Part shown: positions 7,928 through 16,735 of the stretch, piece by piece
Numbering within the stretch: position 1 is the stretch's first letter
Layout of the letters: every line of letters starts with the position of its first letter
Assembly: GCF_014705715.1 (NCBI RefSeq)
Contig: NZ_JACXLC010000001.1
Location: forward strand, 168,457-232,456
DNA: 64,000 bases
Direction: 5' to 3'
Origin: Erythrobacter rubeus
Lineage (GTDB): Bacteria > Pseudomonadota > Alphaproteobacteria > Sphingomonadales > Sphingomonadaceae
Position numbers and translations under genes: made by a program
Notes under the pieces: model-generated
What the model was told of the DNA's origin: nothing
The model's input: only the letters and a program-made list of their open reading frames with translations
Databases searched by the model: none

Positions 7928-9085
7928 GTGTCGCTGCGTTTCAGAGACTTCGACGCGCAGGCATTTCTTCGCGAGTATTGGCAGAAAAAGCCGCTGCTGA
8001 TCCGCAATCCATGGACCGAGTGGCGAAACCCGCTGGAGCCGAACGAGCTCGCAGGGCTCGCCTGCGAGGCGCATGTGGAATCGCGCCTTATTTCGGAAGC
8101 CGCTGACGAATGGGCACTGGAACACGGGCCTGTTGCAGAAGATCGATTTAACGAATTGGGCAAGGCCCCATGGACGCTGCTGGTGCAGGCGGTCGATCAC
8201 TACGTGCCCGAGGTGGCCGAGTTGCTCGATCCGTTTCGCTTCATTCCCAATTGGCGCATCGACGATGTCATGGTCAGCTATGCCACCGATGGCGGCGGCG
8301 TTGGTGCGCATTTCGATCAGTACGATGTCTTTCTCATACAGGGTCTCGGCAGGCGTCGCTGGGAATTGGGCGGGCTTTGCAACGATGACACGCCGCTGCT
8401 TCCGCACGACGGTCTGCGTCTGCTGGCCGAGTTCGAGCCCGAGCAGGAGTGGGTGCTCGAACCCGGAGACATCCTCTATGTCCCGCCGCAGATTGCCCAT
8501 CGCGGCGTAGCGGTCGGACATGATTGCATGACATACTCAGTCGGTTTTCGCGCGCCGTCACGCGATGAGCTCATCGCGGGCTGGGCGGACACAGTGACGA
8601 GCGGCGACAATGACGATGATCGCTACACCGACCCGGACTTGGCCATGCAAGCGAATGCTGGCGAGATTTCCGATGATGCTCTCGCCCGGCTGCGAGCGAT
8701 GATTGCCGAGCGCTTGAACGACAAGGAAGCGTTTGCGCGCTGGTTCGGCGAATTCGCGACCGCGCCGAAGAACGATCGGATCGACTGGCGGCTCGAAAAC
8801 CCGGTTACGATCGATCACGTCTCCGCGATGTTCGAAACGGAGCAGGTCGTGCTGCGCAATCCGGCGAGCCGCTTTGCGTATATCAGCGAGGATGGCGGTG
8901 AAGTGTTGCTGATGGTCGATGGGGAGTGCATTCCTTGCGGGGGCACGGTTGCGGCATTCGCAAAAGCGATTTGCGCGGGCCCACGTGTAGAGGTTACGCC
9001 AGATCAGGTTTTCGCAGACGTGAGCGAACTCACCTGTGATTTGATCAATCGCGGTTGCCTCGCCTTCGAGCGCGGCGAAAGCTAG
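7928..9085 (+). CDS. roxA: Ribosomal oxygenase, RoxA/YcfD-like JmjC-type 2-oxoglutarate dioxygenase
   Basis: 385 residues. The cupin/JmjC domain has the iron facial triad H128-x-D130 (in GAHFDQYDVF) and H191 (in PPQIAHRGVAV), with the N-terminal FLREYWQKKPLLIRN motif that marks YcfD-type enzymes. A winged-helix-like C-terminal domain follows, as in the family. E. coli YcfD hydroxylates an arginine of ribosomal protein uL16 using Fe(II), oxygen and 2-oxoglutarate; the same substrate is inferred here. It starts with GTG 5 nt after the small upstream gene and overlaps the convergent pseudouridine synthase gene by 4 nt. Confidence 0.85.
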   Translation: MSLRFRDFDAQAFLREYWQKKPLLIRNPWTEWRNPLEPNELAGLACEAHVESRLISEAADEWALEHGPVAEDRFNELGKAPWTLLVQAVDHYVPEVAELLDPFRFIPNWRIDDVMVSYATDGGGVGAHFDQYDVFLIQGLGRRRWELGGLCNDDTPLLPHDGLRLLAEFEPEQEWVLEPGDILYVPPQIAHRGVAVGHDCMTYSVGFRAPSRDELIAGWADTVTSGDNDDDRYTDPDLAMQANAGEISDDALARLRAMIAERLNDKEAFARWFGEFATAPKNDRIDWRLENPVTIDHVSAMFETEQVVLRNPASRFAYISEDGGEVLLMVDGECIPCGGTVAAFAKAICAGPRVEVTPDQVFADVSELTCDLINRGCLAFERGES

Positions 9086-9633
9086 CGCGCCTTTGTTTCG
9101 GTCCACGTCCCGGGCGCGATGCCGCCCAGCTCCCACTCGCCGATCGACCAGCGCACCAGGCGCAATGTCGGGAAACCGATTGCCGCAGTCATGCGCCGCA
9201 CCTGCCGGTTTTTGCCTTCGCGCAAGGTCAGCTCGATCCAGCTGTCCGGGACCGATTTGCGGACCCTGATCGGCGGGTCGCGCGGCCATAATGCGGGTTC
9301 TTCGATGCGCTGCACTTCGGCCGGGCGGGTGATGCCATCTTTCAGCCGAACACCGCTGCGCAGGCGATCGAGCGCAGCTTCGCCAGGCTCCCCCTCCACC
9401 TGAACAAGATAGGTCTTCGGCAATTTGAACCGCGGATCGGCTATGCGCGCCTGAAGCTTTCCGTCATCGCATAGCAGGAGCAGCCCCTCGCTATCGCGGT
9501 CCAATCTTCCCGCTGGATAGACGCCCGGCACTTTGATGAAATCCGAAAGCGTTTGGCGTTTGGTCGGGCTCCTCCGGTCCGTGAACTGCGACAGCACGCC
9601 GAAGGGTTTGTTGAACAGAAGAAGACGCGCCAT
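9082..9633 (-). CDS. Ribosomal large-subunit pseudouridine synthase, RluE-like
   Basis: 183 residues of the RsuA/RluB/RluE/RluF group. The catalytic motif is GRLDRDSEGLLLL (catalytic Asp about residue 44), preceded by the LLLFNKPFGVLSQF strand and followed by KTYLVQVEG and GKNRQVRRM. There is no N-terminal S4 domain, which matches RluE rather than RluB, RluF or RsuA. E. coli RluE modifies U2457 of 23S rRNA; the site in this organism is inferred. Convergent with roxA (4-nt overlap), another ribosome-modifying gene. Confidence 0.88.
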   Translation of the reverse strand: MARLLLFNKPFGVLSQFTDRRSPTKRQTLSDFIKVPGVYPAGRLDRDSEGLLLLCDDGKLQARIADPRFKLPKTYLVQVEGEPGEAALDRLRSGVRLKDGITRPAEVQRIEEPALWPRDPPIRVRKSVPDSWIELTLREGKNRQVRRMTAAIGFPTLRLVRWSIGEWELGGIAPGTWTETKAR

Positions 9634-9715
9634 CGTGCGACCTTCGACAGCGTCAGAGCGAAGTCAAGAGGCCGACTTGCGTGCAGGTGGCAGCTGTGGT
9701 CATGCTAGTGGCTGG

Positions 9716-10681
9716 ATGACTGAAGAAGACGGGACGCAGCGCATTCGCATCTTGGTCGCAGGGGCAAGCGGAACGATTGGACGTGCGGTTGTGCGTGCGC
9801 TGGTCGAGGGCGGGCATGACGCCGTGTGCCTGCTCCGCCGGTCCGTGAGCGGGGAGGAAGCTGCGCGCGAATGTGCCGCGAGCGGCGCGGGTGTCCTTTT
9901 CGCAGATTTTGGAAAGCTGGAGGCCCTTCGTGAAGCCGTCCGCGAGGCCGCGCCGCAATGCGTGGTATCCTGCCTCGCATCGCGTAGCGGATCGCCCAAG
10001 GACACTCGGGCTGTCGATTACCGGGCCAATGTGAACCTGCTCCGAGCCGCCGAACACGCAGAGGCGGAGCACTTTCTTCTCCTGTCGGCGATTTGCGTCC
10101 AGAAACCGCGATTGGCGTTTCAGCATGCCAAGCTGGATTTCGAGAAAGAGCTGGTGGAAAGCGCGCTCGATCACACGATCGTGAGACCGACCGCGTTCTT
10201 CAAGTCGCTCTCGGGACAGGTCGCACGGGTCGCCAAAGGCAAGCCGTTTCTGCTGTTCGGCGATGGAGAGCTCACGAGGTGCAAGCCCATCAGCGACCGC
10301 GACCTTGCGCGCTTTATAGCAAACTGCGTTTCTGATCAGGAGAAGCGCAACCAGATCTTGCCGATTGGCGGGCCAGGACCGGCGATCTCTCCGCGCGAGC
10401 AGGGCGAGATGCTGTTCGCTCTGACCGGCAAGGAACCGCGATACCGTTCGATTTCGCCAGCGCTTTTCGATCTCGCCGCGCGCGTGCTCTCGGCAGGCTC
10501 GCCTTTCTCCGACTGGCTCGCCGAAAAAACCGAATATGCGCGCATCGCGAAGTATTACGCGACCGAAAGCATGCTGGTGCTGGATCCCGTAACCGGTGAA
10601 TATTCAGCAGCCGCGACCCCGGAGTTCGGAAGCGATACGCTGCGCGCCCGTTACGAACAAATGCTGGCGGAGACGAGCTAG
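9716..10681 (+). CDS. bciA: Divinyl (proto)chlorophyllide a 8-vinyl reductase, BciA type
   Basis: 321 residues, atypical short-chain dehydrogenase of the NmrA-like class. The Rossmann motif GASGTIG is near residue 16. The C-terminal half carries the features of the plant DVR/BciA family: KGKPFLLFGDG, CKPISDRDLARFIANC, LPIGGPGPAISPREQGEMLF and YYATESMLVLDPVTGEYS. BciA uses NADPH to reduce the 8-vinyl group of divinyl chlorophyllide or protochlorophyllide. The open frame extends back to 9533 inside the antisense pseudouridine synthase gene; ATG 9716 begins the conserved part. It ends in a 4-nt overlap with the convergent dioxygenase gene. It is separated from the other bch genes (46.6-48.9 kb). 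Confidence 0.85.
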   Translation: MTEEDGTQRIRILVAGASGTIGRAVVRALVEGGHDAVCLLRRSVSGEEAARECAASGAGVLFADFGKLEALREAVREAAPQCVVSCLASRSGSPKDTRAVDYRANVNLLRAAEHAEAEHFLLLSAICVQKPRLAFQHAKLDFEKELVESALDHTIVRPTAFFKSLSGQVARVAKGKPFLLFGDGELTRCKPISDRDLARFIANCVSDQEKRNQILPIGGPGPAISPREQGEMLFALTGKEPRYRSISPALFDLAARVLSAGSPFSDWLAEKTEYARIAKYYATESMLVLDPVTGEYSAAATPEFGSDTLRARYEQMLAETS

Positions 10682-11601
10682 GCCACCAGTGACGCGAGTA
10701 CGCGGCGCTTGCCCTCGAAGGGCTTGCGACCGTGCATGACGAGGTAGTTGTCGACCAGCGCCACATCACCCGGCTGCCATGCCAGGTCTGCGGTCAATTC
10801 ATCGGCAATTTCTATCGCCGGTGCCATGTCCTGCGACGTGATCGGCGTTCCGTCGCCAAAGGTAATCGCCCGGTTCGGGTCGTTTCGGCTGTCCGCCCAA
10901 CCGCGAAACGCCGCAATGAGCTGGTTGAAGAAGCTGCGGCGACCGTCGCCGATGGTGCGCACCGCCGGTAGCGCGGGCGTCGTTGCGCGCAGGCTGCCAT
11001 CAGATTGCCATTCCCACGAATAGCCGAGTTCGCGCAGACGGGCCTCCGCTGCGACTCTGTTGTCGACGCTCAGCGTGCTGCGCCAGCTGCGCCCCTGGCC
11101 TGAACCAGCATCGTCGTCGCCCGGCATAACGTTGGTGTAGCGGACGCCTTCGGCCTCGACGCGCGCGACGAACGCGGGTGCTTCTTTGCCCAGCCGGTCG
11201 AGCACCCAATCGGAGCGGCACAATGGAGTCGCCCCGCCAGTCTCCGCTGCGATCTCGCAATAGAAGAACAGTTTCGAGGGATAGAGCGGCGTCTGCGCCA
11301 TCTCGTGATGCAGGAAAATCTCGGTCGTCGGCGGCGCTTCGTTGGCGGTGAAGACGCGGGGCGTCACATTGGTGCGCACGGCATTCGATAGCGAGTCTTC
11401 ATAGGTGAAGCCCGGCTCTCCGTATCCCTGAACGGCCGCGTCGAAAGCCACCGGATCGGGGACGTCGAACCCGCGAAACAACAGCGCGCCCGCATCGCTC
11501 AAGGCTGCATCTACCGCAGTCTTGTTGGCAGCGAGAAAGGCGGCAAGATCACCGCCTCCTGCGATGGTCGCGGGAAATTCCTGTGCCGCTGCGTCAGTCA
11601 T
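10678..11601 (-). CDS. TauD/TfdA-family 2-oxoglutarate dioxygenase (SyrP-like)
   Basis: 307 residues. Iron ligands are visible as H-x-E in FLHHEMAQTP (about residues 97-100) and the distal His in NYLVMHGRKPF, followed by the 2-oxoglutarate-binding Arg in GKRRVLASL. The H-x-E variant and the EIFLHHEM sequence point to the SyrP/TfdA-like subgroup rather than TauD itself. The substrate is unknown. It overlaps the aldo/keto reductase gene upstream by 8 nt, so it is the last gene of a leftward operon running from about 15.6 kb. Confidence 0.85.
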   Translation of the reverse strand: MTDAAAQEFPATIAGGGDLAAFLAANKTAVDAALSDAGALLFRGFDVPDPVAFDAAVQGYGEPGFTYEDSLSNAVRTNVTPRVFTANEAPPTTEIFLHHEMAQTPLYPSKLFFYCEIAAETGGATPLCRSDWVLDRLGKEAPAFVARVEAEGVRYTNVMPGDDDAGSGQGRSWRSTLSVDNRVAAEARLRELGYSWEWQSDGSLRATTPALPAVRTIGDGRRSFFNQLIAAFRGWADSRNDPNRAITFGDGTPITSQDMAPAIEIADELTADLAWQPGDVALVDNYLVMHGRKPFEGKRRVLASLVA

Positions 11602-12550
11602 AGATCGGATGGAATGTGTTGAAGGCCGCTTCGGTGAATGTCCCCGGATCGTTGAAGCGGCGATTGAGATTGAGCGCGCCGATGGCCGCCATTTCCACCT
11701 GCGACAGTTCGAAGTCGAACACGTCCAAATTTTCCCTCATGCGCTCAGGTTTCGTGGTCTTGGGAATGATAGCAGTTCCGCGCTGAATTCCCCAGCGCAG
11801 CAGCACTTGCGCCGGTGTTTTCCCGTGCGCATCGGCGGCGACCATCACTGGCGCCGCGCCGAGCAGGCTCTCGCCCTCGGCGGCCATGTCGAGTTCGAAA
11901 TAGCTTTGCGCCCCGAGAGGTGAGAAGGCCGTCACATCCATCCCGTATTGCTTCGCAAGTCGGATCAGGCGCTCCTGCGTCAGATAGGGATGCGATTCGA
12001 TCTGGAGCATCGCGGGCTTTATCCGCGCATAGCTCATCAGATCGTGGAGCAACGCCGAATTGTAATTGCACACGCCGATTTGCTTCACGAGGCCCTTGTC
12101 CACGAGCGCTTCCATCGCTGCCCATGTCTCTTGCAGCGGCACCTCGGCCGGTTTCATCACCGGATTTGGCGCGTCCGGATCGTGCAGCCACTCGGGCGGA
12201 TAGCGCTCATCGATCGGCACGTATTCGAGGGCGATGGGGAAATGGATCAGATAGAGATCGAGGTAATCGAGCTGCAGATCTTCCAGCGATTTGCGGCAAG
12301 CTTCTTCCACATGCTGCGGCGCGTGGAAGGTGTTCCAGAGCTTCGAGGTGAGCCACAAATCCTCGCGGGAGACGAGCCCATCCGCCATCGCCTGCGTCAG
12401 ACCTTCGCCGGTTTGCATCTCGTTGGCGTAATCGGCTGCGCTGTCGAAATGGCGATAGCCTGCGCGCACGGCTTCGACCACGCATGATGCGGTGTCGTCC
12501 TGCGGTATTTTCCATAGGCCGAAGCCGATGCGGGGCATTTTCTGAAGCAC
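11594..12550 (-). CDS. Aldo/keto reductase (xylose-reductase-like)
   Basis: 318 residues, a complete (beta/alpha)8 AKR. The catalytic tetrad is visible: Asp and Tyr in HFDSAADYANE (about D36 and Y41), Lys in LTSKLWN and His in LYLIHFP. The cofactor end IIPKTTKPERMREN supports NADPH or NADH binding. The long insertion after LIHFPIALEYVP resembles fungal-type xylose reductases. It probably reduces a sugar or sugar-derived carbonyl, which fits the Gfo/Idh/MocA and GH42 genes upstream. Substrate is inferred only from context. Confidence 0.88.
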   Translation of the reverse strand: MLQKMPRIGFGLWKIPQDDTASCVVEAVRAGYRHFDSAADYANEMQTGEGLTQAMADGLVSREDLWLTSKLWNTFHAPQHVEEACRKSLEDLQLDYLDLYLIHFPIALEYVPIDERYPPEWLHDPDAPNPVMKPAEVPLQETWAAMEALVDKGLVKQIGVCNYNSALLHDLMSYARIKPAMLQIESHPYLTQERLIRLAKQYGMDVTAFSPLGAQSYFELDMAAEGESLLGAAPVMVAADAHGKTPAQVLLRWGIQRGTAIIPKTTKPERMRENLDVFDFELSQVEMAAIGALNLNRRFNDPGTFTEAAFNTFHPIYD

Positions 12551-12558
12551 GTCTGTTC

Positions 12559-13632
12559 CTAAACCTCGAAAGTGATATCGACCGGCTGGCCGGTTGCAAT
12601 GGATTGCTGGGCGGCTGCGCCCATGACAACCGAGCGATAGCCGTCGCGCGCATCGATCAGCGGTTTCGTGCCATGCACAAGCGCCTCGTGGAAATCGCGC
12701 TGCTGAAAGTATGTCGCGCCGTGGTGATCACCCGCAGCGAGCGCTTCTGCCGGGGTGTCCACATGCGTGACGATCGGGCCGGACTTGTCGCGCGGCGACC
12801 AGATGACTTCGCCGGATGGCAGCATCACTTCCATTTTCCCGCCAGGGCCGACAGCGCTTATCTCTTCCTGCTCCTGTGAACCCTCGGCAAACATGCAAAG
12901 GTCGAGCATCGCCCGCGCGCCGCCTGCAAAATCGACCATCACGAAGGCGTTGTCGATAATGTCGGGCGTCTCGCCATCGTAGCGCTCTTCGAGGTGGTTC
13001 ACATCCTGCGCGCCGCTTGCAAAAACCCGCACCGGTTCATCGCGAAGGATCTGACGCATCAGGTCGAAGAAATGGCAGCATTTCTCGACTAGCGTCCCGC
13101 CGGTGTTGCGATTGAACCGGTTCCAGTCCCCAACCTTGACCAGGAACGGGAAGCGATGCTCGCGAATGGCCAGCATCTTGATATCGCCTGCTTCGCCCGC
13201 GTGCAGGCGCTCGATAAACCGCGTGACCGGAGGCATGTAACGATATTCGAGCCCCACCCAGAAGAGGCCGGGGTAATCCGCTGCAGCCTTGGCAAGCGCC
13301 TTGGCATCGGAGAGCGCCGTACACATCGGCTTTTCGAGCAAAATCGCCGCGCCTCGCTCCATTACCGGTTTGACGAGATCGAAATGGGTGAAATTGGGCG
13401 AGGCGATGATGACCGCATCGGGCGCTGCCTGATCGAGCATTTCGGTGTTGTCCGAATACAGCCGCACGTCCTGGCCAAGGCGCGTCGCAAGCTCCGCGGC
13501 TGCCTCCCGCGATCCAGCGTCGGGATCGGCAATCGCGATGAGGTCTGCACCCGGTACAAGCGCCAGGTTCTGCATATGCTCGCGGCCCATCATGCCGCAG
13601 CCGATAATCGCGTATGTCCGTGAGGCGCTCAT
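12559..13632 (-). CDS. Gfo/Idh/MocA-family oxidoreductase
   Basis: 357 residues. The N-terminal Rossmann fold has GCGMMGREHM; the family EKP motif is present in AAILLEKPMCTALSDA, and a C-terminal alpha/beta domain follows with GGTLVEKCCHFFDLMR carrying the usual catalytic His. These enzymes oxidise or reduce sugars, inositols or their derivatives with NAD(P). The frame is open to 13668, but the ATG at 13632 (MSASRTYAIIG) gives a normal start with GGGGAT upstream. It lies 8 nt from the aldo/keto reductase gene, so the two are likely co-expressed. Confidence 0.88.
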   Translation of the reverse strand: MSASRTYAIIGCGMMGREHMQNLALVPGADLIAIADPDAGSREAAAELATRLGQDVRLYSDNTEMLDQAAPDAVIIASPNFTHFDLVKPVMERGAAILLEKPMCTALSDAKALAKAAADYPGLFWVGLEYRYMPPVTRFIERLHAGEAGDIKMLAIREHRFPFLVKVGDWNRFNRNTGGTLVEKCCHFFDLMRQILRDEPVRVFASGAQDVNHLEERYDGETPDIIDNAFVMVDFAGGARAMLDLCMFAEGSQEQEEISAVGPGGKMEVMLPSGEVIWSPRDKSGPIVTHVDTPAEALAAGDHHGATYFQQRDFHEALVHGTKPLIDARDGYRSVVMGAAAQQSIATGQPVDITFEV

Positions 13633-13672
13633 CGCGATCCCCATGTGCGCAGCCGGGCGGCTTGGCAAGCGA

Positions 13673-15580
13673 TCATGTCGTGAGCGGGGTCACGACGAAC
13701 GAGGCTGGCGCGATCGTGTCGCCCGTGCCCGCAAATTGCACCGGCTCCAAACCGTAGTTGAAGACGAATTGATGCGTTGCCGTCCGGCGAATACGCAGAC
13801 CTTTGGGCAGGCGCATCGTCTCGATGCCCGCTTCACTGCCCATCTGTTCGATCAGGCTGGTCAGCAGCGAGCCGTCCGGCCAGCCGGCGCAATAGCGATA
13901 ATTGTTGTTTGCGAAGACAATGCCGCGCCCGCATTCGAGGGCGATCTCTGGCTCAAGCTCGCTTTCGATATGCTCCAGCCAGCGGGTGATCTCGAAGCCA
14001 TCGCCGCGATGCGTGCACCCATCGCGAATGCTTTCGACGCGGCTGACGGTCAGCGGTAGGAACGCGCGCAATCCGCCTGGTGCCAAATCGTCGGGAATCG
14101 TGAAACTTGGCGTCTTGCTGCCCGAACGCGGACCGATCAGCACCGGGCAATCCAGCTCGCGAAGCTCTTCTACGAACTCATCGGAAATAATCGGCAATGT
14201 CGGAGCGAGCACGATCTTGTACCCGTCGAGCGATGCGCCGGCTGACACGATATCGACGTCGAGCCCAAGCCGCCGCAGCGCCGAATACCATTCGTAGACC
14301 AGCTCCAGATAGCGGAAGCTTGCTCCTTGCGGCTGGATCCCGCACACCCACGCAGCTTCGTATGAGAACACCAGTGCCACGGGGGCCTGCGCCATTTGCT
14401 GCGGGCCAAGCTCAGCGATCTTTCGTGCCGCTATGCGCACCTCATCCGCCGCTTCGGCTTCCTCGCTGTCCGGCCGCAGTAAGCCTGCATGCATCTGCTC
14501 CTGCGCGAATGGCGCTTGGCGCCAGCGGAAATAGCTGGTGAATTCGGCCCCATGGGCGAACGCTTCCATCGTCCAGAGCGCAACCATTCCGGGCAGGGGA
14601 GCGGGATTGAAGCGCGCCCAGTTCACCGGGCCCGGCTGCTGCTCCATCACACCCCAGCGCCCGCCCGAGCATCCGCGATAGAGATCATGGTGGAACGCGG
14701 CGATATCCGGGTGACCCTGACGCATGTAATCGCGCTTGTTTGCGTCACCGAACCAGAACTGTTCAAGAAAGCCGAGGGGGTAGCTGTCCCATGTCGCAAT
14801 ATCGAGATCGCGCCCGACATCGTGGTGATCAAACTCGGTGAAAAACCCCATGAAATTGTGCGTAATGTCGCGGTCGGGCGAATGCTGCCTGATGATATCG
14901 ACCTGCTCGCGGTTGAAGCTGACGACTTCGTCCGACGCGAAGCGGCGGTAATCCAGCCAATGCGCGGGATTGGCCTCGGTCACGGTGAGGTTGGGCGGAT
15001 CGACCTCATCGAAGGAGCGATATTCCATGCTCCAGAACACATTGCCCCATGCCCGATTAAGTGCATCGGGCGTACCGTATCTGGCGTGTAGCCAGATACG
15101 GAACCGGGCGGCAGCGGCCTCGGAAAAACTCAGCACCGTGTCGTGGCAGCCGAATTCATTATCGGTCTGCCACGCGGTGACGGCGGGATGGGTGCCATAT
15201 CGCTTCGCCATCGCAGTGGCGATCCGGCGGCATTCCTGGCGGTAACCCCCATGCGAGAAACAATAGTGGCGCCGCGATCCGAAGCCGCGCGGCTTCCCCT
15301 GCTCGTCGATTGCGACCATGTTCGGCATCGTATCGACCAGCCATTTGGGCGGTGTTGCGGTTGGCGTGCCAAGAATGATCTTGAGGCCTGCATCGCTCAG
15401 CGTTTCGATAGCGCGGTCGAGCCACTCCCAATGCAGCTGGCCCGGTTCCGGTTCGATGCGGCTCCAAGCAAACTCCCCGATGCGCACGAGGGACAGGCCC
15501 ATCTCGGCCATGCGCCGGGCATCTTCGGCCCACATTTCTTCTGGCCAGTGTTCAGGGTAGTAACAGCATCCAAGCTTCAT
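13673..15580 (-). CDS. Glycoside hydrolase family 42 beta-galactosidase
   Basis: 635 residues. The start MKLGCCYYPEHWPEEMW is typical of GH42. The acid/base is E142 in WQTDNEFGCH and the nucleophile is the Glu in LWTMEAFAHGAE near residue 305. A trimerisation (A4) domain and a small C-terminal beta domain follow. No signal peptide, so it is cytoplasmic. The open frame goes back to 15649, but GAGGGGA before the ATG at 15580 fixes the start. First gene of a leftward operon with the oxidoreductases; divergent from the ArsR-methyltransferase gene. Linkage specificity cannot be told from sequence. Confidence 0.92.
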   Translation of the reverse strand: MKLGCCYYPEHWPEEMWAEDARRMAEMGLSLVRIGEFAWSRIEPEPGQLHWEWLDRAIETLSDAGLKIILGTPTATPPKWLVDTMPNMVAIDEQGKPRGFGSRRHYCFSHGGYRQECRRIATAMAKRYGTHPAVTAWQTDNEFGCHDTVLSFSEAAAARFRIWLHARYGTPDALNRAWGNVFWSMEYRSFDEVDPPNLTVTEANPAHWLDYRRFASDEVVSFNREQVDIIRQHSPDRDITHNFMGFFTEFDHHDVGRDLDIATWDSYPLGFLEQFWFGDANKRDYMRQGHPDIAAFHHDLYRGCSGGRWGVMEQQPGPVNWARFNPAPLPGMVALWTMEAFAHGAEFTSYFRWRQAPFAQEQMHAGLLRPDSEEAEAADEVRIAARKIAELGPQQMAQAPVALVFSYEAAWVCGIQPQGASFRYLELVYEWYSALRRLGLDVDIVSAGASLDGYKIVLAPTLPIISDEFVEELRELDCPVLIGPRSGSKTPSFTIPDDLAPGGLRAFLPLTVSRVESIRDGCTHRGDGFEITRWLEHIESELEPEIALECGRGIVFANNNYRYCAGWPDGSLLTSLIEQMGSEAGIETMRLPKGLRIRRTATHQFVFNYGLEPVQFAGTGDTIAPASFVVTPLTT

Positions 15581-15706
15581 GGGGTCCCCTCGACGATATG
15601 CGCGGCCAAGACGCCGTTTCGACATCGCCAAACACGAATGCAAGCGCATTCGCTTCTTTTAACCGCTGGCGAACGAGGCACATGCTGTGAAACGAAGGCA
15701 TTTACA

Positions 15707-15728
15707 GATATAAAAATATCTTTATATC
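15707..15728. promoter_or_regulatory. Palindromic operator in front of the ArsR-methyltransferase/metF/metH operon
   Basis: GATATAAA (15707-15714), a 6-nt spacer, then TTTATATC (15721-15728): a perfect 8-bp inverted repeat ending 8 nt before the ATG at 15737. It is AT-rich in a GC-rich background and is positioned to repress. The obvious ligand is the ArsR-type regulator encoded directly downstream. It occupies the position of a ribosome site, so translation may start poorly or the mRNA may be leaderless. Confidence 0.75.
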
Positions 15729-15736
15729 CATCCTGC

Positions 15737-16735
15737 ATGGCGATCGAAACGATCTTCAAAGCCTTGGCAGACCCGACCCGGCTTCGCATCGCGCGGCTGC
15801 TGGGTACCATGGAACTCGCCGTGGGTGAATTGGCGCAAGTGCTCGGGCAAAGCCAGCCGCGCGTGTCCCGCCATGTCGGTATCCTGTGCGACGCGTGTCT
15901 CGCAGAGCGCCGCCGCGAAGGAAGCTGGGTGTTCCTGCGTTCGACCAGCGGATCGGACAGCAGCAATCCGATAGTCGAAGCGGCCGAACGATTGCTGGCG
16001 ACCGCCGAACGCGAGGATGCAGAGTTCGCGGAATTATGCCGGGCAGATCGTCAGAAGCTTGCCGCAATTCGAAATGCCCGGGAAACATCGGCGGAGGCGT
16101 ACTTTGCGCGCAGTGCCGGCGACTGGGACGATTTGCGCGCGCTTCACAGCCCGGACGCTCAGGTCGAGCAGAAACTTGCCGAGGCGCTGGGCGATGCACC
16201 GCTCGGATCGGTGCTCGATATCGGCACCGGCACAGGCCGAATGGCGGAATTCTTTGCCGACAAGGCCGAGCATGTCGTTGCGCTCGACAAGAACCTAGAA
16301 ATGCTCCGCGTTGCTCGGGCCAAACTGCAACATCTTCCCACTGCGCAAATCGAGTTGGTGCAGGGCGACTTTTCGGACTTGCCGTTCCAGGCCGCCAGTT
16401 TCGATACGGTGCTGCTGCATCAGGTCCTCCATTTCGCGCAGGATCCGGCGCTTCCTCTTGCCGAGGCTGCGCGCGTGACGCGACCGGGAGGGCGGATCGC
16501 GATTGTCGATTTCGCCAGCCATGACCGTGAAGAGCTGCGGACGCGGCACCAGCATTCCCGGCTCGGCTTTTCCGACAGGCAGGTACGCGACCTGCTGCGC
16601 TCGTCCGGCTTCACAGCCCGCGATCCCATCGCACTTGAAGGCGGTGAGCTGATTGTCAAAATCTGGCTTGGGAAACGCCGCGATCTTCCTGAAAGCCACA
16701 ATCCCGCAACCCCTGCCAAAGAGCGATCCGCATGA
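15737..16735 (+). CDS. ArsR-type regulator fused to a SAM-dependent methyltransferase
   Basis: 332 residues. Residues 1-80 form an ArsR winged helix (FKALADPTRLRIARLLG, recognition helix SQPRVSRHVGIL). Residues about 120-320 form a class I methyltransferase with VLDIGTGTGRMAEFF (159-173), the acidic VVALDKN and a late RIAIVDFASHD strand. Its 4-nt ATGA overlap with metF suggests it senses SAM or SAH through the methyltransferase-like domain and controls methionine synthesis, comparable in role to SahR/SamR regulators (inference). The frame is open far upstream, but MAIETIFKALADP is the normal ArsR start. Confidence 0.88.
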   Translation: MAIETIFKALADPTRLRIARLLGTMELAVGELAQVLGQSQPRVSRHVGILCDACLAERRREGSWVFLRSTSGSDSSNPIVEAAERLLATAEREDAEFAELCRADRQKLAAIRNARETSAEAYFARSAGDWDDLRALHSPDAQVEQKLAEALGDAPLGSVLDIGTGTGRMAEFFADKAEHVVALDKNLEMLRVARAKLQHLPTAQIELVQGDFSDLPFQAASFDTVLLHQVLHFAQDPALPLAEAARVTRPGGRIAIVDFASHDREELRTRHQHSRLGFSDRQVRDLLRSSGFTARDPIALEGGELIVKIWLGKRRDLPESHNPATPAKERSA

